Assembly: GCF_004168365.1 (NCBI RefSeq)
Contig: NZ_CP035704.1
Coordinates: forward strand, 3,162,001 to 3,226,000
Direction: 5' to 3'
Source of the DNA: Pseudolysobacter antarcticus
GTDB taxonomy: Bacteria; Pseudomonadota; Gammaproteobacteria; Xanthomonadales; Rhodanobacteraceae
DNA length: 64,000 nt
How positions within the stretch are numbered: position 1 is the first letter of the stretch; each line of letters starts with the position of its first letter. Positions 27,317 to 36,572 of the stretch are shown here, piece by piece. Under the pieces are notes generated by a model that saw nothing but the letters and a program-made list of their open reading frames with translations, had not been told where the DNA came from and did not search any database. The position numbers were made by a program, and so were the translations under genes.

Positions 27317-27817
27317 TCAAAACGGCCCGACGACGTTTGCCTGCGCCAGCAGTTCTGCCCGCCGATCAGGCGCAAGTTCGCGGGTCCAGTAAACCAGCAA
27401 ATGCTTGTGTTCGGTCTTGCTGAAACCCACCGCCAAATCGACACGCTCGGCCAGGCCATCGCCGCAATAACCGAAAATGGCGTCATAACGCGGTGCAAAA
27501 TGTTTTACCGCGTAGTCAAGTGTGTGCTGGTACACGCCGCCGACAGTTCGCAATGCATCGCGCTGCGCTGCACTCAAACGCCGCAAGACGCGATCATCCG
27601 TACACGCACCACCGCCGAGCAAGATCTCGCCAGCATTGCTGAAATGCGCATAACACAGCGGCACAAAAGCGCCGTCATCGCGACGCCAGAACGCGACGAT
27701 ATGATGCGGAAAATCCGGTGCAGTCTGTTTGTAGCGGCGCTGAAAAATCTGCTCGACAAACGCCGGGCCGTGATCGACCTCGGTGACAATGATGAAATCT
27801 TCGACTCGCATATTCAT
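27317..27817 (-). CDS. Conserved hypothetical protein
   Basis: 166 residues with no signal peptide or membrane segment. Visible segments include DFPHHIVAFWRRDDGAF, CYAHFSNAGEILLGGGACTDD and FGYCGDGLAERVDLAVGFSKT, which read like an acyltransferase-type alpha/beta fold, but no definite family motif is seen. ATGs at 27817 and 27811 are both possible and neither has a clear ribosome site. It sits 28 bp downstream of the 5'-nucleotidase gene on the same strand, so the two may be co-transcribed. Confidence 0.62.
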   Translation of the reverse strand: MNMRVEDFIIVTEVDHGPAFVEQIFQRRYKQTAPDFPHHIVAFWRRDDGAFVPLCYAHFSNAGEILLGGGACTDDRVLRRLSAAQRDALRTVGGVYQHTLDYAVKHFAPRYDAIFGYCGDGLAERVDLAVGFSKTEHKHLLVYWTRELAPDRRAELLAQANVVGPF

Positions 27818-27845
27818 GCTGGCGGACTATGAAGAATTGGCAAAT

Positions 27846-28826
27846 TCATTTCGACGAGTTGTTGCGCACGCCGTGCGGCACATGTCCGGTGGCGACGTGC
27901 TGGCGCGCGGATTCGACGTTGGCGTGCGAATCGTCGAAAAAAATATCCGCACCGAACGCCTGCAGGAACGGACCTTTTTCGCGACCGCCGAGAAACAGTG
28001 CCTCGTCCAGTCGCACCCCCCATTCACGTAAAGTCAGGATCACACGTTTGTGCGCAGGCGCCGAACGCGCCGTGACCAGCGCCGTGCGGATCGGCGAATC
28101 TTCCAGCGGAAACGCCGACTGAATACGATGCATCGCGATCAGGAATTCACGAAACGGCCCGACCGGCAACGGCAATGCGGCATTTTCGTTTTCGTAACGG
28201 CTAAACGCTTCGAGACCTTGCTCGAACGAAACACGCTCGGACTCGTCACCAAAAATTACTGCATCACCATCGAACGCGATACGCAATTGATCGGAGTGGG
28301 TTTGCGGCGCTTTCGACGGCAGGATGGTCGCTGCAGCAACGCCGGCATGCAGCGCCTGCGCCACGTCCTCGGCATTCGAGGACAGGAAAAGATTCGCGCC
28401 AAACGGCTGCGCGTACGGATGGGTCGGTGCACCGTTGGTGAACGCGGCGCGCGTGATTTCCAGACCATAATGTTCGATCGCATTGAAGATGCGCAGGCCG
28501 GTATCGCTGGAGTTGCGCGACAACAGAATCACTTCGACGCGCGGCATGGCCGGGGCCAGTTGGTTCAGGCGCAGCAGTTTTTGCACGAGCGGAAACGCAA
28601 TGCCCGGCGCGAGCAATTCGTCCTCGCGCTGACGCTGATCGCGCGCGTAAGCTTCCAGACCCTCGCGTTCGAACAGTTCATGGCTGGCGCTGAGGTCGAA
28701 CAACGCGCGCGAGGAAATCGCGACGATCAGCTTCTGACTCAAATCGTCAGACGCCTGATCGCCGGTATTTTCGCTACTCAGCGCAATCGACACGTTATCA
28801 GGTTGCATGATCGACCAATACGACAT
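27846..28826 (-). CDS. 5'-nucleotidase (cN-I-like family)
   Basis: 326 residues. The family (PF06189-type 5'-nucleotidase) is recognised by LIVAISSRALFDLSASHELFEREGLEAY, GIAFPLVQKLLRLNQ, VEVILLSRNSSDTGLRIFNAIEHYGLEITRAAFT, LFLSSNAEDVAQALHAGVAAATIL and IAFDGDAVIFGDESE, the last being the HAD-type catalytic Asp loop. It is expected to dephosphorylate 5'-nucleotides in the cytosol. An ATG at 28808 is an alternative start; neither has a good ribosome site. The family is sporadic in proteobacteria. Confidence 0.88.
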   Translation of the reverse strand: MSYWSIMQPDNVSIALSSENTGDQASDDLSQKLIVAISSRALFDLSASHELFEREGLEAYARDQRQREDELLAPGIAFPLVQKLLRLNQLAPAMPRVEVILLSRNSSDTGLRIFNAIEHYGLEITRAAFTNGAPTHPYAQPFGANLFLSSNAEDVAQALHAGVAAATILPSKAPQTHSDQLRIAFDGDAVIFGDESERVSFEQGLEAFSRYENENAALPLPVGPFREFLIAMHRIQSAFPLEDSPIRTALVTARSAPAHKRVILTLREWGVRLDEALFLGGREKGPFLQAFGADIFFDDSHANVESARQHVATGHVPHGVRNNSSK

Positions 28827-28873
28827 ACTGGTTTTTACGCATTGCGCAAGTCATCAAGAACGTATGCGTGGAT

Positions 28874-30433
28874 TCAATTGTTGACATCACTACCGAAGCC
28901 GTCATTGAAAATCTTTTCGGCAACCTTGAAAGCCGCATAAACGTCTATACGGCCAGATCCTTGCACCGGATTCGGGAACGTAGTCGCTGCAATACCGCCA
29001 CAACTTTGCGTTCCAGCATTGATATGCACGGCAGTCGAACGCAGCAGGTTTGCAACCTGATCAGGATGGCCCTTCAACGCCGGATTGGTCGCGATCAGCA
29101 ACGCAGCGGCCCCAGCAACGTGCGGCGTTGCCATGCTCGTGCCGCTCAATGTCGCATACGTGCTGACCGACGTGCTGTAGGAGGATCGCACGCTGGAACC
29201 GGGTGCGGCCGCATCCGGCAAAACACGCGCCGCGCCCGCCACCGGACCGCGACTGGAAAAGCCCGAAATCGCATTTGCCGAAGTTTCTGTCTGGATACTG
29301 GAAGCCACCACGAACGCGCTGTCGTAAATCGCTGGAGCATCGAAAATCGTGGCACAACCGCCGCTGCTGGCACTGCCATCGTTGCCGGCCGCCGCGGCAA
29401 AAAAGATTCCGGCAGCGACGACATTGTTGACCGCACCGACCAGTTCCTGGCCGGTATTGCAGCCTTCCGAAGCGTCGCATCCCCACGAGTTGCTGATCAC
29501 ATCCGGCGCCAGATCCGGCTGCGGATTTTGCCCGTTCGAATCGGTCGGCGCGATCATCCATTGCATGCATTCGATATAGCGCGCTGGCGTGCCGACGCCG
29601 GCATCCATATTGCGGCAGCCGATCCATCGTGCGCCCGGGGCAACACCCGTTTGATTGCCCGCGCCATCGTCGCCGATCATCGTGCCGACGGTGTGCGTGC
29701 CGTGACCATTGTCATCGCACGGTGCTGGCGAATCGGCTGCGCAGCTTGCGTTGACGACATGAATGGCATCGTGCCAGTTGTAGTTGTGGTTTGCCGTTGT
29801 GCCATCCCAGCCACGATATTTGGCCTTGAGCGCGTTGTGGTCCCAGCGATAACCGGTGTCTTCGCCCGCAATCACCACGCTCTGCCCGGTAATGCCCGCC
29901 GCCCATACCGATGGCGCGTTGATCTTGCCGACACCCCACTCAACCGTTTCGACAAAGTCCGGTGACTCGGACGATACGACAGTCTGCTGCTGTTGTGGCA
30001 GGCGATTGGCGAACTCGGGATTCGGGTTCAACGCGGCCACATCGGCACGATCGGCCAGCGCTTCTAGCGTGGTTGCGTCGGCGCGTAACCAGATCGTATT
30101 GGTAATCCAGAACGCGCGATATTCAATGTGCCGACTGTCCAGCCACGCGCGTAAAGAAGCCTGATTCTCCTGCGCTGTACTTTGTAACATCGCCACCCAG
30201 GCACGTCGCCGCGCGAGGTAACTCTGATTCGGATCGAGCAATGCTGCATTCGCCGTCGCAGTAAATTGCACCAGTGTTTCGATGGCTGCGTCGTGACGCA
30301 GCATGGCTTGCAAAACCCGTGGATGCACCTTGGCTTGTGCGAGTGGCGAGAGTGCTGCGTGGACATGCGATGCCAGCATGAACATCGTGATCGCCAGCAG
30401 GATTTTTCCGCCAGAAAGTTGCTGTGATTTCAT
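28874..30433 (-). CDS. Secreted subtilisin-like serine protease (S8)
   Basis: 519 residues from the ATG at 30433; a longer frame to 30559 overlaps nadK. A signal peptide (LLAITMFMLASHVHA) and an inhibitor-like propeptide (to about residue 140) precede the catalytic domain. The triad is Asp192 (GEDTG), His244 (NGHGTH) and Ser433 (GTSMATPH), with the oxyanion Asn351 in AAGND. Cys pairs (ASCAAD...PCDD; GCDASEGC) suggest disulfides in an exported enzyme. After the domain the protein ends KIFNDGFGSDVNN, an F-x-x-G-F motif shared with the proteins at 4547 and 18548. The ribosome site is weak. The enzyme is likely extracellular and nutritional. Confidence 0.9.
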   Translation of the reverse strand: MKSQQLSGGKILLAITMFMLASHVHAALSPLAQAKVHPRVLQAMLRHDAAIETLVQFTATANAALLDPNQSYLARRRAWVAMLQSTAQENQASLRAWLDSRHIEYRAFWITNTIWLRADATTLEALADRADVAALNPNPEFANRLPQQQQTVVSSESPDFVETVEWGVGKINAPSVWAAGITGQSVVIAGEDTGYRWDHNALKAKYRGWDGTTANHNYNWHDAIHVVNASCAADSPAPCDDNGHGTHTVGTMIGDDGAGNQTGVAPGARWIGCRNMDAGVGTPARYIECMQWMIAPTDSNGQNPQPDLAPDVISNSWGCDASEGCNTGQELVGAVNNVVAAGIFFAAAAGNDGSASSGGCATIFDAPAIYDSAFVVASSIQTETSANAISGFSSRGPVAGAARVLPDAAAPGSSVRSSYSTSVSTYATLSGTSMATPHVAGAAALLIATNPALKGHPDQVANLLRSTAVHINAGTQSCGGIAATTFPNPVQGSGRIDVYAAFKVAEKIFNDGFGSDVNN

Positions 30434-30503
30434 CGAAGATTTTTTCGCGTCAGGATTGGAGTGAATGATTTGGCGTCGTCCGTGACGAGGGATCGCGCGA
30501 TAA

Positions 30504-31283
30504 CTAAAGCTCGAACTGTTCGTTGAGAATGCGATCTTCGAGATTGTGCTCGGGATCAAACAGCAACGTCACGTTTTGATCGACCGCGGCGCGCACGGTG
30601 ATTTCGACCACGTCGCGCGCTTCGCTCGAATCCGCGGTGGCGCTGACGGGACGCTTGTACGGATCGAGCACTTCGAATTTGACTACGGTTTCGGCGCGCA
30701 GAATCGCACCACGCCAGCGTCGTGGGCGGAACGGGCTGATCGGTGTCAGTGCGAGAACGTTGGAATCCAGCGGCAGAATCGGGCCATGCGCAGACAGATT
30801 GTAAGCCGTGCTGCCGGCGGGTGTCGAAACCAGAATGCCATCGCAAACCAGCTCGGGCAGCTTGACGATGCCATTCAGCGAAACTCGGATATGCGCCGCC
30901 TGTTTGGTCTGGCGCAACAGCGAAACCTCGTTGAACGCCAGCGAACTCATGCTCGTGCCGGCCTCAGTAAGCGTGCGCATCAAGAGTGGCCGCAGAATTG
31001 CCGCCTGCGCATTTTCCAAGCGCGCCAGCAAGTTTTCGGGCTGATACTGGTTCATCAAAAAACCGACCGCACCGAGTTTCATGCCGTACACCGGCACGCC
31101 GAATTCGAGGTTGCGATGCAATGCGCGCAGCATGAAACCATCGCCGCCGAGGGCAACAATCACGCTTGCCTGCGCCAGCGGCACGTCTTCATAACGTCGC
31201 CGCATTTCGAGCAGCGCCGCTTGCGCTTCCTCGGTATTGCTGGCGACAAAAGCGATACGCTGATCGGTCACTCGCAGTCCCAT
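30504..31283 (-). CDS. nadK: NAD kinase
   Basis: 259 residues from the ATG at 31283 (a longer start at 31322 is possible). It phosphorylates NAD to NADP. The catalytic motif GGDGFML ([14 protein letters not shown]), the second motif [11 protein letters not shown], and the NAD-binding [21 protein letters not shown] are all present, as is [16 protein letters not shown]. The length matches the short proteobacterial type. It is separated from the downstream protease gene by 70 bp and preceded by the terminator of the glutamate dehydrogenase gene. Confidence 0.95.
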   Translation of the reverse strand: MGLRVTDQRIAFVASNTEEAQAALLEMRRRYEDVPLAQASVIVALGGDGFMLRALHRNLEFGVPVYGMKLGAVGFLMNQYQPENLLARLENAQAAILRPLLMRTLTEAGTSMSSLAFNEVSLLRQTKQAAHIRVSLNGIVKLPELVCDGILVSTPAGSTAYNLSAHGPILPLDSNVLALTPISPFRPRRWRGAILRAETVVKFEVLDPYKRPVSATADSSEARDVVEITVRAAVDQNVTLLFDPEHNLEDRILNEQFEL

Positions 31284-31373
31284 CCGTCGCTTGGAAAAAG
31301 GTGCATGCGCGTGCGATTGCAACGCGCAATAGTCGAATGACTATACGCTAGCACGAGCCGTCTCGCGACGGCA

Positions 31374-31407
31374 GAAAACCTTGCGCGAACATCGTCCGCG
31401 CAAGGTT
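31374..31407 (-). terminator. Terminator after NAD-glutamate dehydrogenase gene
   Basis: Perfect 11-bp arms AACCTTGCGCG / CGCGCAAGGTT (31377-31387, 31397-31407) with a 9-base loop, followed on the minus strand by TTTT. It lies 13 bp beyond the stop at 31420. Confidence 0.8.
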
Positions 31408-31419
31408 CCAATGTATCGA

Positions 31420-34400
31420 TCAGACCGGGCGTGCGCCGGCCTGCACGAGCTGCGCGAGGCGGCGCACCGCCACCGATACGATCGGGTAATCCGTCACCAC
31501 TTGCGTGCGCATGTCGGCGAACATGCCGAGCGTGTATTTGAGCGCAGGATCATCGCGGTTGAGCCAGGCGTCGACGATTTCATCGCCATTGCCGTCATCG
31601 CCCTGCTCCAGCACCTGCGCGGTCAAGGCGCGATGCTGGGTGTAAAGTTCGTCGCGTAGCGAACCGCGTGCATGCGCGTGCCAACGCGACTCGACCGGCA
31701 ACTCCTCGATCTTGCCCATGAGCCACGACAAGTGCAGCGCCTCGCCCAACGCAAAGTATACTTCTGCGGCGCGCTCGACTTTGAGGTCATGCTCGGCGGC
31801 GACATGGATGATGTCCAGACCCGATCCCGGCGTGCGCAGCACGGCGAAATCGGCAGCCAGCGCATCGGGAAATCCCGACTCGATCCAGCGTTGTTTGTCA
31901 GCATCAAAACGGCTGCGCTCACGTGGCGTAATCGACTCGGCCAAATGCAGGCGCAATTCGCGCATACCCGGATGGTAGCGTGTCACCGCCGCGGCGATAT
32001 CGAGTGTCGCTTCGGAATGATTGAGCAACCAGCGCGTCGAGTTGCGCAGGGCCGCCCAGACCACCAGCAGCGCATCGATCTGCGCATGATCGTTGATCTT
32101 GCCATCGAGTGCCTCGATGCCGGCCCACATCTCGCGCGCATCGAATACTTCACGCGCAATATTGAACGCGCGCGCCACTTGCGCTGGCGTCTTGCCGGTG
32201 TCTTCGCCCATGCGCAGCACAAACGTCGCACCCATGCGATTGACCATCGAATTGGTCACCGCGGTGGCGATGATCTCGCGCTTCAGGCGATGCCGCTCCA
32301 TGTGCTCGGCGTACTTTTTCTGCAGTGGCTCCGGGAAATAGCGGCGTAATTCCTTCGACAGATATGCATCTTCCGGCACATCGGAATCCAGCAATTGCTG
32401 GAACAGTACAATCTTCGAATACGACAGCAGAATCGCCAGTTCCGGGCGCGTCAAACCGAGTCCACGCGCACGCCGTTCGGCGATTTCGGTATCGCTCGGC
32501 AGGAATTCGATTTGCCGATCGAGCAGACCTTCGGCCTCCAACGTGCGTATGAAATGCTGCTTCGCACCGATGCGCGAAACCGACATGCGCTCCATCAGGC
32601 TGATCGCCTGGTTCTGGCGATAGTTGTCGAGCAACACCAGGCGTTCGACTTCGTCGGTCATCGCCGCGAGTTGCACGTTGCGCGCCGGCAAAGTCAGCTC
32701 ACCGCGCGCCACGGCGTCGTTGAGCAGGATCTTGATGTTGACCTCGTGATCCGAGGTATCGACGCCGGCCGAGTTGTCGATGAAGTCGGTGTTGAGCAGT
32801 ACGCCGGCCTGCAGCGCAGCCTCGATGCGACCGCGTTGAGTCATGCCGAGATTGCCGCCTTCGCCTATGATCTTGCAGCGCAGTTCGCGACCGTTCAAGC
32901 GGATCGCATTATTCGCGCGATCACCGGCATCGGCGTTGGTTTCACTCTCGGCCTTGACGTAGGTGCCGATGCCGCCGTTCCACAACAGATCGATCGGCGC
33001 CTGCAAAATCGCACGCAACAAATCGTTCGGCGGCAACGCCGACACATCGGCGGCGATGCCCAGTGCTTGCCGCACTTGCGGCGAGAGCGGAATGGTCTTG
33101 GCGCTGCGCGGATAAATGCCGCCGCCGTCGGAAATCAGTGACGCATCGTAATCGGCCCAGCTCGATCGCGGCAGCTTGAACATGCGCTCACGCTCGATGA
33201 AGGATTTTGCCGCATCGGGAGCCGGATCGAGAAAAATATGGCGGTGATCGAACGCCGCGAGCAGGCGTGTATGTTTCGACAACAGCATGCCGTTGCCGAA
33301 CACATCGCCGGACATGTCGCCGACCCCGACGCAAGTAAAATCTTCGGTCTGGCAATCGCGACCGAGCGCGCGGAAGTGGCGCTTGACCGATTCCCAGCCG
33401 CCTTTCGCGGTGATGCCCATGCCCTTGTGGTCGTAACCGACCGAGCCACCCGAGGCAAACGCATCGCTGAGCCAGTAACCGTGTTCAGCGGAAATCGCGT
33501 TGGCGATATCCGAAAACGTCGCGGTGCCCTTGTCAGCGGCGACGACCAGATACGGATCGTCATCGTCGTGGCGTACGACATTCTGCGGATGCACGATCTT
33601 GCCTTCGACGATGTTGTCGGTGATGTCGAGCAGGCCGTTGATGAACAGGCGATAGCAGGCGATGCCTTCGGCCAGTTGCGCATCACGATCGCCGCCGACC
33701 GGCGGACGTTTGACGAAAAATCCGCCCTTCGATCCGACCGGCACGATGACCGTGTTCTTTACCATCTGCGCCTTGACCAGACCGAGCACTTCGGTGCGGA
33801 AATCCTCGCGCCGATCCGACCAGCGCAAGCCGCCGCGCGCGACCGGGCCGAAGCGCAGATGCACACCCTCAACACGCGGCGCATAGACAAAAATTTCGCG
33901 ATACGGTTTGGGTTTCGGCAAATCCGGCACACGCGCCGGATCGAACTTGTAGCTGATGTATTCCTTCGGCTTGCCGTTCGTCGGCTGATAATAATTGGTG
34001 CGCAAGGTGGCGTTGATGACGCCGAGATAACTGCGCAGGATGCGATCTTCATCGAGGCTGGCGACACGATCGAGCAATACCTTGATCGCGGCGACGATGG
34101 TTTCGGTCTGCGCCTGACGCGGTTCGCTGCGCAGGTTCAGCAGCGAATCGACAAACGCCGGCGTGGTCTTGGCAACGTCGGGATCGAGCAGCGTCTTGAG
34201 CTCGCTGGTTAGGCGCTTTTTCGCATACTCGAGCGCGGTCTTGCTGATGTTTTCGCGCTGCGGGTCGAACTTCGCCTCGAACAACTCCACCAGCAATCCG
34301 GCAATCAGCGGATAACTCGACAGCGTTTCTTCCATATAGGTTTGCGAGAACGGCACACCGGTTTGCAGCAGATATTTGCAATAGCTGCGCAACACCGACA

Positions 34401-36390
34401 CCTGACGCCAATCCATTTGCGCATTGAGGATCAGGCGATTGAAACCGTCGTTCTCGGCTTGGCCGCGCCAGATTCTTTCGAACGCATTCTGGAATGCATC
34501 GCGCACTTGGTCGAGATCAATCTCCTGACGCAACGCGGTCTGCACTTCGAAATCCTGGATGGTGATGCGCGACTCGCCGACGAGCATTTCGTACGGATGT
34601 TCGGAGAGGATTTTCAGGCCCATGTTTTCCATCATCGGCAGCGCATCCGACAATGTGATCGGCGCGCCGCAGCGGAACAACTTGAAGCGCAGCGCATCGC
34701 CTTTCTTGCGCGAGCGATACAACGACAGACGAATATCCTCGCTGCCGGAAAGACTCGCGGCGGTCTCGACATCAGCGGCGGCGATATGCGCGGTGACTTC
34801 CTCGATGTAACCCGCGGGCAACGCGCGGCCATAACGATTGGCGAGTTTCAGGCCTTTTTCTTCGCCATGTTTTTGCACAAGCTGATCGCGCAGATCGTCG
34901 TGCCAATTGCGCACGATTTGCGCGATGCGCGCTTCGAGGTCGGCGGTTTCATATTGCGGCTGATCGCCTGGTTTCGGGCGGATGATCAGGTGCAAGCGTG
35001 CGAGTGCGGACTCGCCGATCTGGATCGCCGAATCGATGCGTTCGCCGTGGAAGGTGCGCTTCAGCAGATTTTCGATACGCTCGCGCACATCACTCGAAAA
35101 ACGGTCACGCGGGATGAATACCAGACACGAGAAAAACCGTCCGTACTTGTCGCGACGCACGAATAATCGCGTGCGTGGTCGCTCGGACAACGCGAGGATT
35201 CCCATCGCGGTGTCGAACAATTCTTCTTCGCTGGACTGGAACAGTTCGTCGTGCGGCAAGGTTTCGATGATGTGGCGCAGCGACTTGCCCGAATGCGAAT
35301 CGCGACGCAGGCCCGAACGCGCCATCACCGCCTCGTATTTGCCACGCATCAATGGCACCTGCCACGGCGCCTGCGCATACGCGCCAGACGTGTAAAGGCC
35401 GAGGAAACGCTGCTCGGTCACGGCAATGCCAGCGCCATCAAAACCGAGCACGCCGATGTAGTCCATGTAGCCCGGGCGATGCACGCTGGAACGCGCGTTG
35501 GTCTTGGTCAGGATGATCGCGTCCGATGCACCGGATTGCGGCATGTGTCGCGCGGCCATGGTCTTGACCGAACGCGGTGCCACCGAACGTTCGGCGCCGC
35601 GCAGAATACCGAGACCGGAACCCGGCACCGCGCATAAAACCTCGTCGTCGCCCTGTTTGGTCACCGCATATTCGCGGTAACCGAGAAAAGTGAAATGATC
35701 CTGCGTGAGCCAGCGCAAAAATTCCTGGCCTTCTTCGGGATGCGCCGTTTCGATGCCGGGTTTGCGCTTGCCGAAATCCTCGACGATCGCGAGCATCTTG
35801 TCGCGGATCGATTTCCAATCGGTCACACACGCGCGCACATCTTCGAGCGCGGCCAATGCGTTGTTCTTGAGCTTGACCAACGTCTCGGGTTCGGCGCTGC
35901 GATCGACCTCGAAATGCATCACCGATTCGAGCTGGCCACGGCCCGTGCCTTCCGCCGACAGCGCGAGCACATGACCGCCCGGATCACGCTCGATCGCAAA
36001 CAGCGGATGGATCACCCCATGCGTGCTGCGCTCAGCCTGGGTGATCGCCATGCTGACCGAATCGACCAGGAACGGCATGTCGTCGGTGACGATTTCGATC
36101 ACGGTATGCGGGCAAGTCCAGCCTTGCTCGTCCATGCTCGGATTGAATACACGGATACTCGGCTGGCCGGTCTTGCGCACGCGCAAGAAATCCAGCAGAC
36201 CCAGCACCAGCGCAGCCCAGTCGTTCGGCGTGCGTGCCGCGACATCTTCCTGCGGGATGCGCTTGAAAAACTGCGTGACAAAAATCTGCGCTTCAGCGAA
36301 ACGCGGCGCGCTCAGGCGTGTTTTCAGCAGTTCAAGTACCACCTCGACGCGCATCGCGGAGGTCGTGGTATCGATCGATTTTGTGCTCAT
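31420..36390 (-). CDS. gdh: NAD-specific glutamate dehydrogenase, large (about 180 kDa) type
   Basis: 1,656 residues, the usual length for the Bac_GDH class. It deaminates glutamate to 2-oxoglutarate, linking amino-acid catabolism to the TCA cycle. An ACT-like regulatory N-terminus (residues about 1-700) has WTCPHTVIEIVTDDMPFLVDSV. The catalytic GDH core near 740-1180 has GLRWSDRREDFRTEVLGLVKAQ, VPVGSKGGFFVKRPP, GVGDMSGDVFGNGMLLS and KIIGEGGNLGMTQRGRIE. The C-terminal helical region follows. GGGAAA precedes the ATG. No ligand-specific regulator is adjacent; the downstream terminator makes it a single-gene transcript. Confidence 0.95.
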   Translation of the reverse strand: MSTKSIDTTTSAMRVEVVLELLKTRLSAPRFAEAQIFVTQFFKRIPQEDVAARTPNDWAALVLGLLDFLRVRKTGQPSIRVFNPSMDEQGWTCPHTVIEIVTDDMPFLVDSVSMAITQAERSTHGVIHPLFAIERDPGGHVLALSAEGTGRGQLESVMHFEVDRSAEPETLVKLKNNALAALEDVRACVTDWKSIRDKMLAIVEDFGKRKPGIETAHPEEGQEFLRWLTQDHFTFLGYREYAVTKQGDDEVLCAVPGSGLGILRGAERSVAPRSVKTMAARHMPQSGASDAIILTKTNARSSVHRPGYMDYIGVLGFDGAGIAVTEQRFLGLYTSGAYAQAPWQVPLMRGKYEAVMARSGLRRDSHSGKSLRHIIETLPHDELFQSSEEELFDTAMGILALSERPRTRLFVRRDKYGRFFSCLVFIPRDRFSSDVRERIENLLKRTFHGERIDSAIQIGESALARLHLIIRPKPGDQPQYETADLEARIAQIVRNWHDDLRDQLVQKHGEEKGLKLANRYGRALPAGYIEEVTAHIAAADVETAASLSGSEDIRLSLYRSRKKGDALRFKLFRCGAPITLSDALPMMENMGLKILSEHPYEMLVGESRITIQDFEVQTALRQEIDLDQVRDAFQNAFERIWRGQAENDGFNRLILNAQMDWRQVSVLRSYCKYLLQTGVPFSQTYMEETLSSYPLIAGLLVELFEAKFDPQRENISKTALEYAKKRLTSELKTLLDPDVAKTTPAFVDSLLNLRSEPRQAQTETIVAAIKVLLDRVASLDEDRILRSYLGVINATLRTNYYQPTNGKPKEYISYKFDPARVPDLPKPKPYREIFVYAPRVEGVHLRFGPVARGGLRWSDRREDFRTEVLGLVKAQMVKNTVIVPVGSKGGFFVKRPPVGGDRDAQLAEGIACYRLFINGLLDITDNIVEGKIVHPQNVVRHDDDDPYLVVAADKGTATFSDIANAISAEHGYWLSDAFASGGSVGYDHKGMGITAKGGWESVKRHFRALGRDCQTEDFTCVGVGDMSGDVFGNGMLLSKHTRLLAAFDHRHIFLDPAPDAAKSFIERERMFKLPRSSWADYDASLISDGGGIYPRSAKTIPLSPQVRQALGIAADVSALPPNDLLRAILQAPIDLLWNGGIGTYVKAESETNADAGDRANNAIRLNGRELRCKIIGEGGNLGMTQRGRIEAALQAGVLLNTDFIDNSAGVDTSDHEVNIKILLNDAVARGELTLPARNVQLAAMTDEVERLVLLDNYRQNQAISLMERMSVSRIGAKQHFIRTLEAEGLLDRQIEFLPSDTEIAERRARGLGLTRPELAILLSYSKIVLFQQLLDSDVPEDAYLSKELRRYFPEPLQKKYAEHMERHRLKREIIATAVTNSMVNRMGATFVLRMGEDTGKTPAQVARAFNIAREVFDAREMWAGIEALDGKINDHAQIDALLVVWAALRNSTRWLLNHSEATLDIAAAVTRYHPGMRELRLHLAESITPRERSRFDADKQRWIESGFPDALAADFAVLRTPGSGLDIIHVAAEHDLKVERAAEVYFALGEALHLSWLMGKIEELPVESRWHAHARGSLRDELYTQHRALTAQVLEQGDDGNGDEIVDAWLNRDDPALKYTLGMFADMRTQVVTDYPIVSVAVRRLAQLVQAGARPV

Positions 36391-36471
36391 GATTTCCCAG
36401 GCAAGCGGGTAATTTGAAGGGTGCCAAGGATACCGCCAGCGTATGACCGGAATCTACGCCGCGGCCCTGAC

Positions 36472-36515
36472 AAAAACGCTGAATGCAGTCGATTCGTTCG
36501 AGCCACATTCAGCGT
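36472..36515 (-). terminator. Terminator after acyl-CoA dehydrogenase gene
   Basis: Arms ACGCTGAATG (36476-36485) and CATTCAGCGT (36506-36515) pair over 10 bp with a 20-base loop; on the minus strand five T follow. The stop of the gene it serves is at 36573. Confidence 0.75.
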
Positions 36516-36572
36516 GAGAAGCGATGCCGCTGTCGATCCGACCAGCGCTAGCGGCATGCATATCGACTTATC

